From assembly GCA_016169945.1 (NCBI GenBank), contig JADLSH010000367.1, forward strand, positions 8,295,501-8,359,500: a DNA stretch of 64,000 nucleotides, read 5' to 3'. The notes under the pieces were generated by a model, which was not told the origin of the DNA, did not search any database, and saw only the letters and a program-made list of their open reading frames with translations. The stretch comes from Trachythela sp. YZ-2020 (Eukaryota; Cnidaria; Anthozoa; Malacalcyonacea; Clavulariidae). The translations under genes were made by a program, and so were the position numbers. Positions 11,017-22,211 of this stretch are shown piece after piece. Within the stretch, counting starts at the first letter, position 1; the number at the start of each line of letters is the position of its first letter.

Positions 11017-11215
11017 TTCGGCGGTTGACTGTTGTGTAAAACTACCAGAAAAATACAATAAGAACTTCGACGTTTCGAGCGAAGGTCCTTCGTCTGGAAA
11101 TTAGTAGGCGAAGGCCTTTCGAAGACGTTTTCCCAGATGAAGGGCCTTCGCTCTAAACGTCGAAGTTCTTATTGTATTTTTCAGGTAGTTTTACACAGCA
11201 GTCAACCGCCGAATT
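11017..11215. mobile_element. Foldback MITE
   Basis: Arms TTCGGCGGTTGACTG (left) and CAGTCAACCGCCGAA (right) continue inward through matching AAAACTACC and AACTTCGACGTTT words, giving about 60-bp inverted repeats around a short centre with CCTTCG motifs. A related, interrupted copy lies around 21485-22260. Confidence 0.75.
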
Positions 11216-11523
11216 GTCCAGTTTTACGACGGCAAAAACGTGTCTTGTTCTTTATGCAAGCTTTATACAAGGCACGATTCAGAGGTGAATAAATTTGCAT
11301 TCACACACTTGCACTCAGGCGCCTGCATTTTTCCAGTGTCTGTAAACATAACACTTTTGACATGCTTGTCAGAACATTAAGTAAGTGAAAGTGGCAGCTT
11401 AAATAAGTGAATAACTGGTAGAAACCACTGGGGTGGTTGTATAAAAATGTAGTTGACGTTAACTGTAGTTATCGTTAACCACCGTAGTGAAATCCTTAAC
11501 TGTAATTAGTTAACTACATAATT

Positions 11524-11788
11524 TACTACGATCCAGTCACGATCCAGTGATCGAAATGATCCATTTTCTTTTCATTGTTTTGAAAATCTCACTGTTCTCC
11601 ATGCCATCCAGTCACGATCCAGTGATCGAAAATAAAATGCTCTATCGTCTATTCATTGTTTAGAAAATCCCACTGTTCTCCATGCCATTCATTGTTTTGA
11701 CATATTTGTGACGTTATGCAGAAGGCTTATTCATTTTCGATTTTGTATGTAGTTTTTGGTAAACTTCAACCTATTTATTACTTTGATG
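11524..11788. repeat. Dispersed repeat Z, copy 1
   Basis: Nearly identical over 265 bases to 63736-64000, implying recent copying or duplication. It includes an internal direct repeat of CCAGTCACGATCCAGTGATC. Copy 2 runs to the window edge. The family is not recognised. Confidence 0.8.
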
Positions 11789-13295
11789 CATGGATAGATT
11801 GTGTTCAGTAGCGTTAATTGTAAAAAGGCTGCGGGTATGCGGGTATCACCGGGCATAAGGAAGGATTACTGGCATTGAGGGAAGTTGAAAGTGAAACACT
11901 GAATAAAACATCGCAAAGCAGTAAGTACTAGACTAGTCAGGCTAGTATTAGCAGCAACAGTCAGCACTCAGTCAGACTAGCAGTACTGCAATGGTCAACT
12001 GGCAAACATATCCAGGCAAAAGCCTGCGTGTCTGAAAATTTCCAGTTATTTTGAGGAAGGTTGGGAAAATCCGAAATTCTACCCGGAGGAAGATTGAAAA
12101 CGTTTTGCAACTCTGACGGGAAACATGTCCAGTAAAATGATGTTTACCTCAAAGTATGGCCAACGATGTGTCTAAACTGCAAGGAAACACCTTCACAACC
12201 AAGTGAACCCTGGAAAACATAGAACAAACATTAGCACCCCACGAAAACACGGACTTTTATATTCCCCATGGCTTACCCAGTATGTGCAAGACCAGGCTTA
12301 CGATGTTGTAGTCTTTTTAAATGAGTGTGTATGGGCCAAGCGACAATTAAATATGAAATATCCAGGCTACATATTGACAACTAAGCCAGGACAACTGTCG
12401 GCAAAGTTCTTTAATCACGACAGGAAATTCCACAGAAAAAATGGCCATGTAGCTGAACATTCATTACATGGCATCGTAGGCTCAGTCAAGAATTTTCGCG
12501 CGCTTTTTGTTTTGCTTTACTTTGACGTATTTATAACAAAATAAGGCTCAAATTGTAAGTTGAAAGTGTTTTTAATGATGCTTGAGTCAGGTAGTATTGT
12601 TTTTGGGCATTTAGCCTTTTCTTTACCTCAAATTTCTACCAGTAAATAGAAAAATTCCGCCGACTATATCTTAAAATACTTCAGCGTTTTCATCCCGCAA
12701 TTTCCGATCGTGTGTGTACGGCCGAAAAGGAAAACTTGACAAGGAAATGCGCAGTACACCACTGCCCACTCATCTTCGATCTAATCGAGCCATTGCCACT
12801 GTAAACTTGAAGTATTCATTTGTGTCGCCAATACACGGGCTCGTAAAACTTGACAAGAAAAATTGATTGAAAAAAGCTTGTTTCCCGTAGACTGCACGAA
12901 CAAGTAAACTCGTCAAGAAAAACTTGCTCGTCTGTAAGGGGCTTTATGACCGGTATAATCGTTTTTTACACACTTGCACGGTTTGCCAAAGCCGATTTTC
13001 CTTAGCTTGTCTATAAGTTAGAATTGTAAGTGGTGTTCCCTTATAAACATGCGCAAAATTGGCTTTTTGATTGACTCAGTAACTCATTCTCAGTCATCCC
13101 ATGCAAGACCCAAGTTATAGAATATTGCCGTCTTTTTCTTTGATTGGAACAGACATTATAGATAAACTTGCAAGAACTGAGCAATATAGAAAACTTAATA
13201 TAATCATGTATAACAGCTAGACTCGATTAGATCTCTGTTGTAAAAAAAATTGTTTACCACTCTGAGGTGGACGGAAAGCCTTAACAGGGTTTTCA
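11789..13295. other. No gene recognised
   Basis: The stretch has a 113-codon plus-strand frame at 12203-12544 with no recognisable domain or splice signals. A short repeat at 12820-12950 (ACACGGGCTCGTAAAACTTG) occurs inverted at 49090-49200. No other feature is seen. Confidence 0.4.
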
Positions 13296-13299
13296 ACCC

Positions 13300-13515
13300 A
13301 ATTGACAAAGTTTCCGTGGGTTAGTTAGTAAGTCAAGGGTAAATCCCTAAGGATTAGTTTTTATTGAGGGAGAAACACCGGAGTACCCGGAGATAAACCC
13401 TCGAAGCACAGGAGAGAACCATGTAACCAATCTCAACTCACATAAGTAAATATGTCTGCCCTCGACCTGCAGAACTCAGAGGTAAGAAGAAGCGCGCTAA
13501 CCGTATCTGTCATGC
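13300..13515 (-). mobile_element. tRNA-derived SINE, decayed
   Basis: Reverse copy of the SINE family at 9458-9640: it keeps the ACCGGAGTACCCGGAGATAA body word and a degraded tRNA-like head near 13480-13510. Confidence 0.5.
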
Positions 13516-13796
13516 ACCCAATATATTGTAACTATGAAAAACCTCGCCAAGAACCAATACTGTTTCAATTCTTTTCAGCCGCTTCTAACTATATAATTGA
13601 TAGGACGAGACTAATTTAATGGGGTGGGATTCTTACATTAACAGCAAAAAGTGTAGAGGCACTATATTATCGATATTGTTCAATAAATTGCCCCCGTTAT
13701 AAGGTCGTGTATATAAAGCATCGCGAAAACATACGTATTATAAGCTGGCAACAATAATCATTGAAATAAGATCTATAGTTGCAGCGAGGTGAAACT

Positions 13797-14741
13797 ATGA
13801 ATTCTACGGCAGAATATTTTGAGCATTGCCATCTTTTTTAAGAGAGATTTACAGTAATCAGCGAGTTTCCAGAAAGTAAACAAATCTATCAAATTCTCGA
13901 AGCCTTAATAGGTTTACTCGACGGTGTCTTAATTAATCCGTCTGTTTTATTGCACGTGATTGCAGCTAAAACGATCATAAAATGTCCTAAACTTAAAGAG
14001 AAAGCGTGTTTTTTCCTCATTCTCGTTCAGTCTTTACTCGACACCGCAGTCGGTGCGATCTCGCTACCACTATATACATTTGGCTTGGCAATAGAGGCTG
14101 CTGGTGTACCATATTGCTGGGCAAATTTTCTGTTTTTGAAGGTAGTGATATTCTTTACAAGCTGTTCATTTGTTACGTTGACTGCCATGACCTACGAAAG
14201 GTACATGGGCATTTTCTACCCTCTGGTTCATCGCACTAAAGTTACAAAAGGTCGACTATTGAAGTACATCATTTGTCATTGTTCGCTGTCGTTATTTATC
14301 ATCGTCTTATCAACGAAATTTGTCAACTTACTCCTAATTGTAAGTGCTCTAAGGACAATCGCTTTTATCATTTTAGCAATTTTTGTATACACGAGAATCT
14401 TCGTGTTTGTGAGGAAACGACTGCGATCCAGAAAGAGACCTAAAGACGGAGCAACTGGCGAGCAAAGTTCTTCAGAAAAGAAGAAAGATCGACAATTTTT
14501 ACAAGAAACCAAGCTAGCGAAGTCATGTCTTCTCGTTCTGTTATGTTACATGATTTGCTTTCTGCCTTCCTGCTTTGTGTTTCTTCTACCTCGATTGGAT
14601 AAGTTATTGATAAACATAATTTTTTCGCTCATAATGACTTCAGTATTTCTTAATTCTATTCTTAATTCCAATATATTTTTCTGGCGCAATCCAATTCTAA
14701 GAAGCGTCAAATCGAATCCTTGTAATTGTTTAAAAAAGTAG
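13797..14741 (+). CDS. Class A (rhodopsin-like) GPCR with early in-frame stop
   Basis: From an ATG at 13797 the frame reads MNSTAEYFEHCHLF, then TAA (13839-13841), then continues in the same frame through all seven helices to 14741. Visible class A marks are SLLDT in helix 2, TYERY at the end of helix 3 (DRY variant), a basic loop 3 (RKRLRSRKRP), CFLP in helix 6 and a degenerate NPxxY (NSNIF) followed by FWRN and a C-terminal cysteine. The second outside loop is nearly absent, as in receptors of the melanocortin/adenosine-type group common in cnidarians. Without the stop it would be about 314 residues, a single-exon receptor. The start downstream at 13950 would lose helix 1. It is either a young pseudogene or a consensus error in the T-run before the stop. 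The ligand is unknown. Confidence 0.75.
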
Positions 14742-14787
14742 CTCTTGTTTATAAATGCATTCATCAAGATTTTCTCCGCAAGTCTAA

Positions 14788-15431
14788 GGGACCGATTACA
14801 TGGGCGAGTTGTCCCGGCTAAGCGAGTTGCCCTCGCTTTGCCGAGTTGACCCGCTTCGTATATGTATTCCCTATTATTTCGACATTACGATTATATGGCT
14901 AGCGAGTTGTCCCGCCTAGCCGGGATCCCGCTTGTGGCTTGCCGAGTTACTCGCTTAGGCGGGATGAAAATTGCCATGTATATAATCTCATCAACTCGGC
15001 AAACCGGGCTGAGATATGGTCAACGCGCGGTCATTTTGTTAAAAATATTGATAAATAACGTTACAAGAAACTCAAATTAGTATCAAAATGATGTTTTTGT
15101 GCTTTAGTAAGCGATTCAAAGTTTTCAAGAGCGAAGAGACTGCATTTTACCAGATAAAAGCGAAGAAAACTATGTTATGGGCATTTCTCATTGTAAATAC
15201 AGCATCTAACTCCAGCCTATACGTGAAGAAGCCCTTCATTGCAGTATGTAAACAATTTTCTTTCTAAAACTAGCAAAACTTATTTAATTGTTGAAAATTT
15301 TCAATTTAATGAGCTCACTTCAGCCCGGTTTGCCGAGCTAGCCCGGCTCATGTAGTTGCAATTTATAACTCGTCTCGCCTTAGCGGGTCAACTCGGTTAG
15401 CCGGGACAATTCGGCCCATGTAATCGGCCCC
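14788..15431. mobile_element. PIF/Harbinger-like MITE, TAA TSD
   Basis: Ends GGGACCGATTACATGGGC and its inverse GCCCATGTAATCGGCCCC form TIRs that continue through CGAGTTGTCCCGGCTAA-type words. TAA flanks both sides (14785-14787; 15432-15434). Related GGGGCTGATTACATGGAG sequence occurs at 60868. No coding content. Confidence 0.75.
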
Positions 15432-15543
15432 TAAAGGGCATCCATACAGCTCCAAAAGTCCCGGTGAAACTTGAATGACATTTGATGACATTTGGCAAGC
15501 GAGAGTTTACATGAAAGTTTTATTAACACTCATGCTCCGGTCA

Positions 15544-15643
15544 AACGAGAACAAGAGCTGCATGAGAGTTGATGAGTGTTGAAACTCCGGCTCGCGTTTG
15601 ACCGCGAACTCTCATCAACTCTCATGCAGCTCTTGTTCTCGTT
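15544..15643. repeat. Perfect 33-bp inverted repeat (hairpin)
   Basis: 15544-15576 and 15611-15643 are exact reverse complements, starting AACGAGAACAAGAGCTGCAT, around a 34-base loop with GTTTGACC. The arm contains CATGAGAGTTGATGAG, the same words that build the nearby satellite. A third related arm is at 15816-15845. Confidence 0.85.
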
Positions 15644-15917
15644 CTATATAACTTGTTCTATATACACGAAATTTTGAATGAACTGATGGATATACAGAGG
15701 TTGTTTTTATTTGCGTATTTTCAATTCTCAGAATGGTGTCCACTGTTCAGGGATTTCATAATAAGGATTTTAAGAATTGAAAAGATCGGGACCCAAACTT
15801 AAGACCTGGTAAAACGAGAACAAGAGTTGTGTATGAGAGTTGACTGGATATTAGCACGCGTACCGATCAAACGAAGAAAAACTGTCATCAATTCTCATCA
15901 AAATTTAACCCAGCTCA

Positions 15918-17570
15918 AAGTTGATGAGAGTTGATGAAAGTGCATGAAAGTTGATGAGAGTGCATGAAAGTTGACGAGAGTTGATGAAAGTGCATGAAAG
16001 TTGATGAAAGTGCACGAAAGTTGACGAGAGTTGATGAAAGTGCATGAAAGTTGATGAGAGTTGATGAAAGTGCATGAAAGTTGATGAGAGTTGATGAAAG
16101 TGCATGAAAGTTGATGAGAGTTGATGAAAGTGCATGAAAGTTGATGAGAGTTGATGAAAGTGCATGAAAGTTGATGAGAGTTGATGAAAGTGCATGAAAG
16201 TTGATGAGAGTTGATGAAAGTACATGAAAGTTGACGAGAGTTGATGAAAGTTGATGAAAGTGCATGAAAGTGCATGAAAGTTGATGAAAGTGCATGAAAG
16301 TTGATGAAAGTGCATGAAAGTTGATGAGGGTTGATGAAAGTGCATGAAAGTTGACGAGGGTTGATGAAAGTGCATGAAAGTTGATGAAAGTTGATGAAAG
16401 TGCATGAAAGTGCATGAAAGTTGATGAAAGTGCATGAAAGTTGATGAAAGTGCATGAAAGTTGATGAGGGTTGATGAAAGTGCATGAAAGTTGACGAGGG
16501 TTGATGAAAGTGCATGAAAGTTGATGAGAGTTGATGAAAGTGCATGAAAGTTGATGAGAGTTGATGAAAGTGCATGAAAGTTGATGAGAGTTGATGAAAG
16601 TGCATGAAAGTTGATGAGAGTTGATGAAAGTACATGAAAGTTGACGAGAGTTGATGAAAGTTGATGAAAGTGCATGAAAGTGCATGAAAGTTGATGAAAG
16701 TGCATGAAAGTTGATGAAAGTTGATGAAAGTGCATGAAAGTGCATGAAAGTTGATGAAAGTGCATGAAAGTTGATGAAAGTGCATGAAAGTTGATGAGGG
16801 TTGATGAAAGTGCATGAAAGTTGACGAGGGTTGATGAAAGTGCATGAAAGTTGATGAGAGTTGATGAAAGTGCATGAAAGTTGATGAGAGTTGATGAAAG
16901 TGCATGAAAGTTGATGAGAGTTGATGAAAGTGCATGAAAGTTGATGAGAGTTGATGAAAGTACATGAAAGTTGACGAGAGTTGATGAAAGTTGATGAAAG
17001 TGCATGAAAGTGCATGAAAGTTGATGAAAGTGCATGAAAGTTGATGAGGGTTGATGAAAGTGCATGAAAGTTGACGAGGGTTGATGAAAGTGCATGAAAG
17101 TTGATGAGAGTTGATGAAAGTGCATGAAAGTTGATGAGAGTTGATGAAAGTGCATGAAAGTTGATGAGAGTTGATGAAAGTGCATGAAAGTTGATGAGAG
17201 TTGATGAAAGTGCATGAGAGTTGATGAGAGTTGATGAAAGTGCATGAAAGTTGATGAGAGTTGATGAAAGTGCATGAAAGTTGATGAGAGTTGATGAGAG
17301 TTGATGAAAGTGCATGAAAGTTGATGAGAGTTGATGAAAGTGCATGAAAGTTGATGAGAGTTGATGAAAGTGCATGAGAGTTGATGAGAGTTGATGAAAG
17401 TGCATGAAAGTTGATGAGAGTTGATGAAAGTGCATGAAAGTTGATGAGAGTTGATGAAAGTGCATGAAAGTTGATGAGAGTTGATGAAAGTGCATGAGAG
17501 TTGATGAGAGTTGATGAAAGTGCATGAAAGTTGATGAGAGTTGATGAAAGTGCATGAAAGTTGATGAGGG
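15918..17570. repeat. Decamer-based satellite, 1.65 kb
   Basis: Built from 10-base words, mainly GTTGATGAGA, GTTGATGAAA and GTGCATGAAA, usually in 30-base triplets. A higher-order pattern is seen: the rare word TACATGAAAG recurs at 16221, 16631 and 16961 in the same context, giving 410- and 330-base super-units. All three minus-strand frames are open for over 540 codons only because the unit lacks stops. The flanks (15800-15917 and 17571-17630) contain AACGAGAACAAGAG-like and GTTTGATC words of the hairpin element, so the array probably grew inside such an element. Confidence 0.95.
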
Positions 17571-17639
17571 TTTTGCGGTGAAACACGAACGAGAGTTGCA
17601 ACTGTCATCCTCGTTTGATCGGGGTTTAACACTTTATTA

Positions 17640-18985
17640 AATTATTAAATTCAAATATGTTATAAACTAAAATAAGGTGAAAACCTAGATTTTTTGCAAG
17701 CTCTTTACCTGGACGAACTGGAGAAACAGAAAAGTTAATTCCTCTGAAAATTCGTCAGCTTTTGTATAAACACAGACTTGCTCTAAGTCTCTCTTTCATA
17801 ATACAAAACAACGGTAACTCCGAAAATGAACATTTTAATATTTTCATCAGATGATGATGGCAATATTTGTTTGAATATTTTTTCGATATAAAAACAACGT
17901 CCACTCGCTGATAAGGCGTTCTTTTTTCGTATAGTAAAGTTGAGGAGTGGTAATGATCAACGCATCTGCTACCCGTGTTTCCCAGATGTTTCGCATCATC
18001 GTATCACATTAAAACCACTCCAAAAGATATAAAAGACAGTATGTAAATCGTACCATAGAACGTTTCCTAAATTATGATTTTATCCTACCTGTACGAGTGT
18101 GAGATCTGCCGTAGCCAGGAAATTTAGAAATCGCAAGCCTTTCGTTGCCATTGCATCCATCTCATCACTCAACTGTTCAGGTATCTTAGAAGAAACTTTT
18201 AGTCCATCTCACAACAAACTGATGACGCCTGATTAAAAGAGAACAATAATGCGTTAGGGCCTGTTTATATGAGCGCGGAACGCGACGTTTTCCGACACTG
18301 GAGGGGGGGGGGCGATGATCAGGATGTCGACATGTGCATATAGATACTGATCTGAAAACAAGGACTGGATAGTGTATCTGCTGTACATAAATGAAGCCAA
18401 TGGCGGCCATATTGGTGTCCCCAACGCAATCTACTGTTGTGTAGGGGACATGTTAAAAGAGCTTCTATAAGTCGCTAATTATTGGTGGGAAAGGACAAAT
18501 ATTGTCTAGATAAGAATTTATCATCACTTGCCTCTCTTTCTTCCTAAATTTGCCGGTGAATAACTAATGAGGTCACAGCAATATGGCCACCATAAACGTC
18601 ATTTTGTGGTCTTTAAAACGTTCTAAAACTCATTAAAAGAGATGTTGGAAGCTATATTTCTCAAGTTACATAGGAAAAGATATTTTCTTCATAGTAGAAA
18701 TAACTTAAATAGCTAACGATTTGACTAGTCAAGAATTTGACAGATTTATAAATCTGATCTCATTAAAAAATTTCTGGCTTCAAAATTGGCTCATTAAATT
18801 CAATAGGATGCTCTATCCAGTTCTAGTGTTCAGATCAGTGATATTCAGTTAATATCTATTGCATTTAATTTATATAAAAGTGGAACGTTTTTCGTCCCTT
18901 CTCGCCATTGCCATATAAACGCTCCATAGTAACCAGAGGAACAATATCAATTTTTACACTGACATTTAAAACACTATTTTGATGA
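17640..18985. other. No gene recognised
   Basis: AT-rich sequence without a supported gene, with short unsupported frames only and a G9-type tract near 18302. Confidence 0.4.
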
Positions 18986-19104
18986 TTACGTCACGAATAC
19001 TTCCTCGACCTGGGAGCCTCGCCTTCATGAACCAAGACGAAAGGCAATTCGCTTACGATTCACGAGAACGAGGCTCCTGGGCTAAGGAGAAATTTGTGAC
19101 GTAA
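18986..19104. mobile_element. Short hairpin MITE
   Basis: TTACGTCACGAATACTTCCT at the left and an inverse with GTGACGTAA at the right. The inverted match continues through GGGAGCCTCG / CGAGGCTCCTGG. Total length is about 119 bases. Confidence 0.65.
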
Positions 19105-19566
19105 TTATGGAAAGTGTGTACTGCAGTTACTCGCGTCCACTGAGCGAGTTTTCCTGAAAAGTGGTCTTCATTAAAAGGTGAAATATGAGTATAACCTAAA
19201 TTACAAACATCAAGTGTGACGCTTCACTGTACACATTATACCAAAAGTTAATTGTCTTCACCGCGAACAAGTTTGCATAAACATGAACAAAAAGATAGAA
19301 CAAATACTTTGGCCAAGTATCCAGGCCATGGCACAGTCTTAAGCAGTTGACACAAGTAGTTTATGTAATAGTGAATTATATTACCTACTAATCCAGTGTG
19401 CTTGACCGTGATCATGAATTGACTAGGATGTCATCTCGTTTATCATTGAAAAAATCATTTAATCTAAAATATAAAGTTTAGTTGAAAAGATATGTTTTAG
19501 TAACTTGTTTGTTTTGCTATTCTAATGTTTTACAAACTGAGTTACGAAGTGAATTCGGTTCGTGTA
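19105..19566. other. No gene recognised
   Basis: AT-rich single-copy-looking sequence. Nothing supported. Confidence 0.35.
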
Positions 19567-19567
19567 G

Positions 19568-19735
19568 CCTTGACCTCGTACAGTAGCTCAGTTAAGTAGA
19601 GCATTGAACTAGCAAACCAAAGATCGCGAGTTCGATACCCGTCGCGGTCAAGCAATATTTCAGCTTTCCCTGTGTGCAGCCATCGTAGTAGCGTCATCTC
19701 ATATAATTTACCCGAGTTTAATCCCACAATCATTG
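19568..19735 (+). mobile_element. tRNA-like SINE head and tail
   Basis: TTGACC pairs with GGTCAA at the end of the tRNA-like part. An A box (TAGCTCAGTTAAGTAGAGC), an anticodon-like loop CTAGCAA (AGC, Ala-like) and a B box (GAGTTCGATACCC) are present. Extra bases between the acceptor and D arms and mismatches in the anticodon stem argue against a working tRNA gene. A SINE-like tail CAGCTTTCCCTGTGTGC follows. Confidence 0.6.
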
Positions 19736-19871
19736 GACATACAGAAGGTAGAGAAGAAAGTGCCCCTCCATAAAAAGGTAATTATATAATTGCTATAATT
19801 TTGAAGGAAATGTTAAGTTTTTCTATACATATGGGCAGTTATGTGGACTTGTGAGTCTAAATTGTTTTCCT

Positions 19872-19967
19872 GGGGCCGGTTGTATAAAACTCTTAACTAC
19901 GTTTTAACTACCCATTTTCTAGTTAAATGGTAGTTAACTTTAACTACATTTTTATACAACCGGCCCC
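19872..19967. mobile_element. 96-bp MITE
   Basis: GGGGCCGGTTGTATAAAA at the left and TTTTATACAACCGGCCCC at the right are perfect inverted ends, with TTAACTAC words inside. A decayed relative is at 11432-11520. Confidence 0.75.
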
Positions 19968-20302
19968 TGATCAACAAGTCGAGAAATAAATGGCATTTAA
20001 GGGTTTCAATTCAAGATGGCCATTTTCAACCAGAAATGCAGCAAATTATTGAATTATTTGCAACGCAAATATTACACTCTGCCCAAATTGATGAGAAATA
20101 ATCTGTAAAACGGTCAGATCACTCTAAAGAAATGATGCAGCAAAATTTTTGTAGCTTGTCATACGTGATTAAACCCTTCTAGAGATTTGCACAAAAAATT
20201 CAAAAATCAAAGTTAGATTAATATGTCTATTCTTCTATGGATCCAACTACCTCATTGAAAAGAGGATTTCTGTTAATATGGAATTGAAATGCATCACTTT
20301 CA
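19968..20302. other. No gene recognised
   Basis: AT-rich sequence between two MITEs. Nothing supported. Confidence 0.35.
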
Positions 20303-20410
20303 CCCATTAGCTTACAATGCGCCTAAATGCGCCCTACTTTAGTATTTTACTCTGTCTAACGCGAGACAATTTTACTCGTCAGTGGTAGGGTACTGCCAAT
20401 TGATGGGTTA
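20303..20410. mobile_element. Short copy of the TTAA-flanked MITE
   Basis: Shares CCCATTAGCTTACAATGC, TTTTACTCTGTCTAACGC and TACTCGTCAGTGGT with 674-1106 and ends GATGGGTTAA. The interior is deleted. The left TTAA is not intact. Confidence 0.55.
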
Positions 20411-21261
20411 ACAAAGCAATGTAATATTCAGCATGCGTGGTATTCTATAGTAGGTTGTACCTGAGAGTTCTGAAACATTAGCCATAATTTTTCCAGGCAG
20501 GCTAGAGGACAAAAAGCATCAATCTATGTTGTCAGGTCTATTTCTGAGATCAGTATATTGAATGTAGGCTCTAGGCTCACTTCTTAGAAAGTACGAAACA
20601 CTAGTTGTTTAAAATGGACTCGATTTATACTAAAACTGGATGATCCATCTGGATGACCTTGGGCAAAGTAAACATAGTCTGCTGATAATTTGTCTGTGTA
20701 TAAACACGGGCGAACAGACAGGTCCATGGTTCTAATCAGTGTCCAGCACTAGTCAGTGCCGCCCAGCACCACGCCATTAATCAGACTCTTCCAGCCGGCA
20801 ATCAAAATATATCAAATACGTGATAAGGAAACATCTATATAGTGGATTTTGTTTATGTAAACGATACTATTGATGATTACTTGGTGCAATTTAACAACAG
20901 AGTGTGTGTAATACAGGCTAGCAGTGATTTGGTAGAAAGGAATATCAATCCAAAGCCAGATTTGATAGCTTGCCAAGGGGAACATGTTTCCAAGCCAGCA
21001 GCTATCTGGCACTCACTTGGTCCTGTGTAGTTCCTTTACTCAAATACCTTGTAAGTAAGAAAGTGGGGGTGCGCTAATCATCCTTACTTGCAGCTGAGAG
21101 CTGAGCTGAATTACGAAGAACGCAGGTTGACTTGATCGAGTCAAAGGCATATTCAAGGCGACTCTGGCTGCCACCGTATGACTCATGTCTGATCAGGGAG
21201 CACAGCTACGATGGAAGGGTTAATTTGGGACTTATCCAAACCCACCTTGTCAACATTCCCT
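20411..21261. other. No gene recognised
   Basis: Short frames on both strands at 20812-21030 have no recognisable domain. Nothing else supported. Confidence 0.35.
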
Positions 21262-21415
21262 GTGAGAGGAAACTAGAGTGCCCGGAAAAAACCCCGACTT
21301 TCGGTAGAGCGTTGACTGACTCTTTTCACATAAGTGTCATGAGTCCCCAGCGAGATCGAACCCACGATCTCAGAGACAAAAGGCGCTTGCTCTGACGACT
21401 GAGCCACCGAAGCTC
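21262..21415 (-). mobile_element. tRNA-derived SINE, reverse
   Basis: On the minus strand a tRNA-like head (CTTCGGTGGCTCAGTCGTCA, then GTGGGTTCGATCTCGC) is followed by the GTGAAAAGAGTCAGTCAACG body and the TTTTTTCCGGGCACTC tail. Same family as 9458-9640. Confidence 0.75.
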
Positions 21416-21509
21416 GTATACATACTTCGTCTTCACGGACGATCCGTCTGCACATTTATACACGCACAAATGATCAGACCAACTACCTTCCAAACGAAGG
21501 GGCTTCGCA

Positions 21510-22211
21510 GGAATTATTCTAAGCTGGATTTGCTACTACTTCTTGCAGTTGTAAAAATATTTCTGGAGTTGTAAAAGAAAATTACTGGAGTTGTTGTCAT
21601 ATTTTTATTTCCAATTTGAACAATAGATCAAAACTGTATAAATACTATTGTTTATACGATAGTTTCATCCAACACGATAATAAGGTAATTCGCAAGGAAT
21701 AGCACATATAAACCTTGAGATAGCCAGGACGATTTTTCTGGAATACACATGAAATTAAATGAAGAAGCAAAATCGGAATCGGAAATATTGTCTGCAGAGC
21801 TGATTTGCCATCCAGTAATATGGAGGGCTGATGTGAAAACTCATGCAGCCACTAAACTACTTAATTAAATGAAAAGATATTAACAACTGATTGTACAACA
21901 GCTACTTTCAGCGGTCTCACCCAAGGTGTATATGAAGTGCGCAAACGGGTGCGCACGAACACCTACATGGACCATTTGGTGAGACTCGGTTCTTGATGAT
22001 AAGGATGGCATATAGTGTTGTGTTATATTATGTACTTTCTCATGTACTGAACTTGGAAATGGCCGCCGGAGCTCTCCAAACTTTAAATATACGATACTAT
22101 TTCAGTGAGTATGCCCCAACAATACTTAAAACTTATGCTATATAGAATAATGTTTTATTGTTTTGAGATTTCTTAATTTACTGGAGTTGTAAAATTTCTT
22201 AGAATAATCCC
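21510..22211. mobile_element. MITE inserted in a decayed foldback copy
   Basis: The left end GGAATTATTCTAAG is the inverse of the right end CTTAGAATAATCC, with repeated CTGGAGTTGTAAAA words just inside both. The flanks (GAAGGGGCTTCGCAG and GGGCCTTCGCTCGAAATG) match the foldback family of 11017-11215, so it interrupts one. The target duplication is not clear. Confidence 0.6.

Noticed and set aside
12203..12544. 113-codon plus-strand ORF
   Set aside because: No recognisable domain, no splice sites or neighbouring exons, ordinary length for chance in this composition.
15898..17632. Three overlapping minus-strand ORFs of 546-575 codons
   Set aside because: They are the three frames of the decamer satellite, whose unit has no stop. 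The translations are pure repeats of FINSHQLSCT-type words.
19568..19650. tRNA-Ala(AGC) gene
   Set aside because: A and B boxes are present, but extra bases disrupt the acceptor/D-arm spacing and the anticodon stem is mismatched. A SINE tail follows.
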